Made by a program: the position numbers and the translations under genes. DNA of 64,000 nucleotides from Gibbula magus (lineage: Eukaryota; Mollusca; Gastropoda; Trochida; Trochidae), in the NCBI GenBank assembly GCA_936450465.1, contig OW388292.1:6219756-6283755 (forward strand), given 5' to 3'. Within the stretch, counting starts at the first letter, position 1. Every line of letters starts with the position of its first letter. Under the pieces are notes generated by a model, which saw nothing but the letters and a program-made list of their open reading frames with translations, had not been told where the DNA came from and ran no database searches. Shown piece after piece: positions 60,004 to 64,000 of this stretch.

Positions 60004-61000
60004 ATAAGACATTGAGTGAAGAAATCCATCCAGGTTTGCACTCCCTATGTTTATAAATAGATGTCCGAGTGATTCGGAATATCCTTACGCACTGTATGTG
60101 TAACTTTTATCAACTCGTGTTGATATATCACACTTTGTTGCCCGGTGTCAAACAATCACACCTAATCCAAAAACTAGTGGCTCGATCTACAATCATCTAC
60201 AATTTTACTGCTCAATCCGACCATGAATGCACTAAAATCATACATCAGTGAAACTATAAAATTGTATGGTCCTCGAATACACCTATCATGCATATAACAA
60301 CCTACATTTTGCTTTTACCCAAATCAAAACCTAAAATCGACTTATTACGAATGTAATCATATATGTAAGTAAGTCGGAGGGTTAGGAAGAATATAGATGA
60401 ACACTGCCTCAAATGACGTCTTCTGTTACTCTCTCGACTTCCCTCCTCGATTTAGTAGGAGGGGCTTCGAGTGCACACAAGAGTGACACAAGGGTCGTTC
60501 GGTTAGGATTTTGATCGCACGTGCGACACACTAAGTTCTAAACGAACGCAGCCCAAAAGACACTTGGGTGAGATTCTCTATAATCACTTTTAAGATATAT
60601 GTGATCAAAAGAAGATAGGCCTACTGAATAATTACATACATTGCTCGTTTATCTTTCACGTTCAGAATTCATATTTAGATCAAGCTAGGAGCCCTAAATC
60701 TAAAGTTACTGATAATTTCCATTATTGAATGATCTGCCAGTAGGACGTCGCTGGTCAAAATCGAACACATGTGATCTGATCATTTAATCAAAACTGATAA
60801 CTTACGTGATACAGGGACTGTCAGACAGATCGAGTCTGTTTTGTCAAATACTTCCTGCTTGTCAGCTACGTTATGCCTTGGGGCACACTGAGAAAAGTTG
60901 GCACACCTGGGCGCAACGTCGAATCGGAATCGATAGATAAAAACAAAATGATTTTCACTGCAAGGTAGATTTTGGATGAATATACATATGAGTGTCTTAC
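60004..61000 (-). other. SARAF first-intron sequence near the promoter
   Basis: Mostly AT-rich. A second consensus donor (GTAAGT reading leftwards from 60804) could end an alternative first exon at about 60805-60900. A GC-richer stretch lies at 60400-60560. No other gene was seen. Confidence 0.4.
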
Positions 61001-61106
61001 CTGTGTTTATATTGATGCTGGTGATTAATTTTCTGACGCAAAATATCTCTAAATTAAGGCATATTTCCACTAGTACACTCAGCCCAATCGTTTGTTGACG
61101 AATCAC
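61001..61106 (-). other. Probable SARAF non-coding first exon
   Basis: Ends at the donor ACAG|GTAAGA (exon end 61001), the best donor upstream of the 58620 acceptor. The 5' boundary is estimated from nearby ETS motifs. The open frame covering it carries no protein resemblance. Confidence 0.45.
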
Positions 61107-61251
61107 GTTTCCGGATAAGGAAGGGAGATCACTCTTGAATTTCGACGGGTGCAGACCGCTAAATATTATAATGGTTATAGTATAATTATCTAGTAATAAA
61201 CACTCTCTCCCTTCAGATTTCCGATCCTAGGATGAAGAGAACGAGTAATAA
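61107..61251 (-). promoter_or_regulatory. Candidate SARAF promoter
   Basis: TTTCCGGATAAGGAAGGG at about 61108-61125 gives adjacent ETS-type sites (TTCCGG, GGAA), typical of TATA-less housekeeping promoters. It sits directly upstream of the inferred first exon and is bounded by repeat family B at 61252. Confidence 0.4.
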
Positions 61252-61935
61252 ATTGTGTAATAACAAGCAAAAAAGCGAGCGTGGTTCACTGCCCGACTGT
61301 TAAAGTTTGACATTTTTATTTTACATATAGAGAGAGGTGACTGCATAAGCCTTGAAATGTAATTGCTAAGATTAAAGTGTTTGTGAAAAGTGTAGGACAA
61401 ATCTCTTCATGTGAAATAGGTGGTTTGGGGAAAGTAGGAGTAAGAATAACTTGAACGGGTAGGAATAACATAATACACTACTGTCATAACCATCGCTTTC
61501 AACTTTATTTTGGAAATTAATTCATCATAATGATTCATTCGAGTGACTTGAAACAACAAGTACATGGAAGCACACAGCTGTAAGCACAGTGAGGGATGTA
61601 CAGCAGTTTATGGCTGAAAGGAAAGAAAATTTAACTTTTTCCAAAATATAACCAGTGGAAATATAAAATAGTAAAATCGACAAGAACACAGAAGTAGCTT
61701 TTGATGAAAGTTACATGAAAAAGAAATGATAAAGTCAACAAATGACAACACAGAAGCAGCTTCATTCATTCTAGCTCCGAATATGACTTTGTAAACATTT
61801 TTTTAAAATTCGCCAAAAATTATAAAATTCACCAAATGTAACATTTCGCACTGCACTTCTCCTAGTGGTGAAAAGGATGAGATGAATAGTTTTTCTGTAA
61901 TCGATCGGACAAAAATGTCTTCGGACGGACGGAAT
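61252..61935 (-). repeat. Dispersed repeat family B, inverted copy
   Basis: Reverse-complement counterpart of 42241-42960. It shows AACAAGCAAAAAAGCGAGCG, CACTGCCCGACTGTTAAAG, GCTTCATTCATTCTAGCTCC, TTCACCAAATGTAACATTTCG, CACTTCTCCTAGTGGTGAAA and GGATGAGATGAATAG in mirrored order, ending in GGACGGACGGA. Only one of the ~170-bp end units is present. Confidence 0.85.
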
Positions 61936-62058
61936 CATTGGTATTATATATACCCACAATCGTTGTTCGGGGGGATACTAATTTATTAGGTCTACATAAA
62001 ATTAGGTTTTCGTTGATGTATATTGTAAGACTGAATAGAGGGATATGTACATCCCTAA
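61936..62058. other. Short unassigned spacer
   Basis: Unique DNA between family B and the TAA-flanked element; nothing recognised. The left TAA target copy is 62056-62058. Confidence 0.5.
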
Positions 62059-62938
62059 AGGCCCCTTCACAACCCATCGTGCGTGCAATTCGTTCGTACG
62101 TTTTTTGGGGAGGCCACGGTCGCTACGTTTTTCTGAAAACGTAGGGTGGATTTATCAAGAACAGAGAGGGAGTTTGCCAACGCACGTCAAACGCACGTGG
62201 TACGTACGTGGCCGTCGACACGTCTGGCAGTGAGGAGGTGCGTGCATCGTACGATGCGCACGTGGTTCGAGCGTGTGCCGTGCGTACAACGTGCGTACAA
62301 CGTGCGTGTGATGTGCGTCTCACGTACAGTGTCCTTACACCACGCACGTTGTAAGTGCGTGCGAGTGCAATGAGGTTTTTCCCACCCTATTGACAGGTGC
62401 TTGGTACACATTGTCAATCCACAAGATGCCGCCCATTCCACCGCTCCGGGTCCTGATGCTGCAAGATCAACTTCAGATGGCAGCACAGGAGTTGTGCCCA
62501 GTTGGGCTTACTCGGTACGTTGTACGTGCTTACTCGGTACGAACGACGTGAGTTTTCTTTAATTATTTGATAGTTAAACTTTGGACGTGCCGAGTAAGCA
62601 CGAACTACGCACGTACAACGCACGTGCAACGTGCGTCGTTCGTAGAGAAAGTGTGAGTGGGTAAGCTTGAAAAAAACGCACGATGTCGGTGCGTTGTGCG
62701 TGCGGTTGTCGTACAGGGCACGCACGTCGATCGTACGGAGGAAAATTCGCAGCCCGTTCGTAGACTGCACGCAGCGAAAGTTCTGCATGCACTAAAAGTT
62801 CTACGAGTCTGCGTGCTCCAAATTTGTTCCAAATCGGTACGGCGTCGGTATCGAGGACGCACGAATTCCCCAATTTACCCCACGTTTTTGTCGGTAGACA
62901 GCACGCAGCTGCACGTACGACGGGTTGTGAAGGGGCCT
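62059..62938. mobile_element. 880-bp PIF/Harbinger-like non-autonomous element
   Basis: Terminal inverted repeats AGGCCCCTTCACAACCCATCG at the left and CGACGGGTTGTGAAGGGGCC with a final T at the right. They are flanked by perfect TAA duplications (62056-62058 and 62939-62941). A 3-bp TWA target and GG(G/C)CC-type ends are typical of PIF/Harbinger. The interior is very rich in ACGTGCGT, CGTACGT and GCACGT motifs and in CpG, and contains no transposase. Frames up to 135 codons on the minus strand are Arg/Val/Thr/His-rich products of this motif bias. Confidence 0.85.
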
Positions 62939-63141
62939 TAACTGGCGGCGCATCATTTATTGTGTTTGTAAAAGTGCACAAAGAACATTAACTTTTTGTT
63001 GTTATTATCAGCATCTAAGTTATAGAGATCATTGAATATTTGATATATAACCAGTTGTTTAACTGTTTGAGAGGCATTCTAGAAGTTGGTGTAATGAAGA
63101 CGACAAATCTTTATGATTGATGAACTTCTTTACTAACAATA

Positions 63142-63178
63142 GCGACGTTTCGGTATAGATCCTTATACCGTTATCAAG
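63142..63178 (-). ncRNA. Degenerate hammerhead-like motif in the Penelope-like 3' UTR
   Basis: On the minus strand, TTGATAA (two changes from CTGATGA) precedes a perfect 7-bp stem (CGGTATA/TATACCG, 6-nt loop). That is followed by GAAACGTC, containing the GAAA core and a GUC cleavage triplet. Core substitutions suggest loss of activity. Position and layout fit Penelope-associated hammerheads. Confidence 0.45.
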
Positions 63179-63579
63179 AATATGGGAGAGATGATAAAAA
63201 CAGAGGTTATATACATGATACATGTTGGTATGATAATGAGATAACAAAAACAACAAGATGAGATAACAATTGATTGAAAACATATTTTATTCATTTAAGA
63301 AATGGATTGGGCACAAGTTGTGAAACTTATAGAAGCCCTCTCCACGTAATCAACAACTATTTGACAAGGCTAAAATACATAACACAATATATGCAGAAGA
63401 GAGTAAGGAATCTACAATTGAAATAACAATGAGATGAAAGGTGTAACAAGTAGGTTGTGATAACATGGATACCAGTGGAAGGTAAGTTAATTAACTAGGA
63501 ATGGGGGTACAAAGCAGCAGTGAGGGTGACCAATCAGTAGGGGAAAATGATGGAAGCCAGAGTGAGTAGAGTGGATTAA

Positions 63580-64000
63580 TTATTTGTGGATTAAGTGGTT
63601 GTAAGCTGATGGGATGAAATAGCCTTGATCTCTATTCAAAGAGGGATTATGTCTTAAAATGTGTAATGCTTCAGATAAACGGCTGTGAGTGTAATCATGT
63701 TTGTTGTTTGTGAGTGTTTTGACAGTGTCCCATTTGGTGATGTGTTCCGAAATGCCTGATTTGTTGTCTGCCTTGATTGTTGCGTATGTTGAGTGGTCTG
63801 GATGTTTCCCCAATGTAGTTGCTGTCAGAGTTGCAGCTGATGTTATAAACTACGCCTTTAGGCTGTTGTTTTGCTGTGGAGTATTTCCTACCATTTGCCT
63901 TAATGATGGTTTTGAGTGGGGTTGCCGTGGAGAAGTATGTGTCTATGCCTACTTGCTGTTTGAGTAGGCGGCTGATGTGTAAAGTTTTGCCAATGTAGGG
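63580..64000 (-). pseudogene. GIY-YIG endonuclease end of a Penelope-like polyprotein, frameshifted
   Basis: Reading leftwards from 64000, one frame gives SRLLKQQVGIDTYFSTATPL, then QQPKGVVYNISCNSDSNYIG and ETSRPLNIR, a GIY-YIG start (VVYNISC...YIGET) with the Arg-containing helix. The continuation (KADNKSGISEHI, HDYTHSRLSEALHI, FIPSAYNHLIHK, TAA at 63580) is in another frame. Comparison with the family suggests that several residues (an EHK-type block) are deleted with a frameshift at about 63783-63795. This copy should be inactive. No N-terminal part is visible. Confidence 0.72.

Larger units (their letters stand above)
63060..64000 (-). mobile_element. Penelope-like retroelement, 3' end (truncated by the window)
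   Basis: A GIY-YIG-encoding reading frame (63580-64000) is followed by ~500 nt of 3' UTR with a hammerhead-like motif at 63142-63178. This arrangement is known for Penelope-like elements, many of which carry hammerhead motifs in their terminal repeats. The lower boundary is uncertain; the reverse transcriptase core would lie beyond 64000. Confidence 0.7.

Noticed and set aside
60780..61106. 108-codon minus-strand frame near the SARAF promoter
   Set aside because: Overlaps the inferred non-coding first exon and its donor; no family resemblance, and it crosses a strong splice donor.
62123..62981. Minus- and plus-strand frames of 74-135 codons in the 62-kb element
   Set aside because: Explained by the ACGTGCGT-rich interior of a non-autonomous element; no transposase or DNA-binding motifs.

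Overview
This is eukaryotic, AT-rich, repeat-laden animal genomic DNA. Introns have GT-AG ends, coding density is very low, and there are no bacterial operons or ribosome-binding sites. Two conserved animal genes can be reconstructed exon by exon. They lie tail to tail: an RNF220-type E3 ubiquitin ligase on + (CDS 13413-47815, 14 coding exons, about 590 aa) and a SARAF-type ER membrane protein on - (CDS 58585 down to 54998, 7 coding exons, about 358 aa). The protein sequences, the dispersed repeats and a Penelope-like element suggest a marine invertebrate, most likely a lophotrochozoan such as a bivalve mollusc. The taxon is inferred, not proven.

Layout. 1-13100 is a gene desert. It opens with two related 31-bp tandem arrays (481-1035 and 1664-4065, the second with a 93-bp higher-order block), followed by a short 35-bp array and a 312-bp foldback element (8083-8394). 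A compact CCAAT/CRE/CArG cluster at 13105-13143 is a plausible RNF220 promoter. RNF220 has a 15-kb first intron. Its later introns hold unusual DNA: a U12-type (minor spliceosome) intron 8; an intron 10 filled by 28 copies of a poly-C minisatellite in which nearly every unit resembles a 3' splice site; an intron 12 that starts with nine tandem copies of its own 5' splice site; and, in the same intron, a ~200-bp palindrome carrying a hammerhead-ribozyme-like core. The 3' UTR (about 3.1 kb, AATAAA at 50948) contains paired Pumilio motifs, a 17-copy 29-bp minisatellite and a small inverted-repeat element.

51-54.7 kb is the convergent intergenic region, with a dispersed repeat that also occurs inverted in RNF220 intron 12. 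SARAF (55.0-58.6 kb) has a 5' UTR intron containing an 846-bp terminal-inverted-repeat element. Its likely promoter near 61.1-61.2 kb abuts a second dispersed repeat whose inverted partner sits in RNF220 intron 9. The right edge holds an 880-bp CpG-rich element with perfect TAA target duplications (62059-62938) and the frameshifted 3' end of a Penelope-like retroelement with a GIY-YIG endonuclease (63060-64000, truncated by the window).

The two genes do not form a pathway. RNF220 is a nuclear/cytoplasmic ubiquitin ligase; SARAF is an ER regulator of store-operated calcium entry. The most interesting content is splice-signal-like repeat DNA inside RNF220 and candidate self-cleaving RNA motifs, rather than a new protein system.
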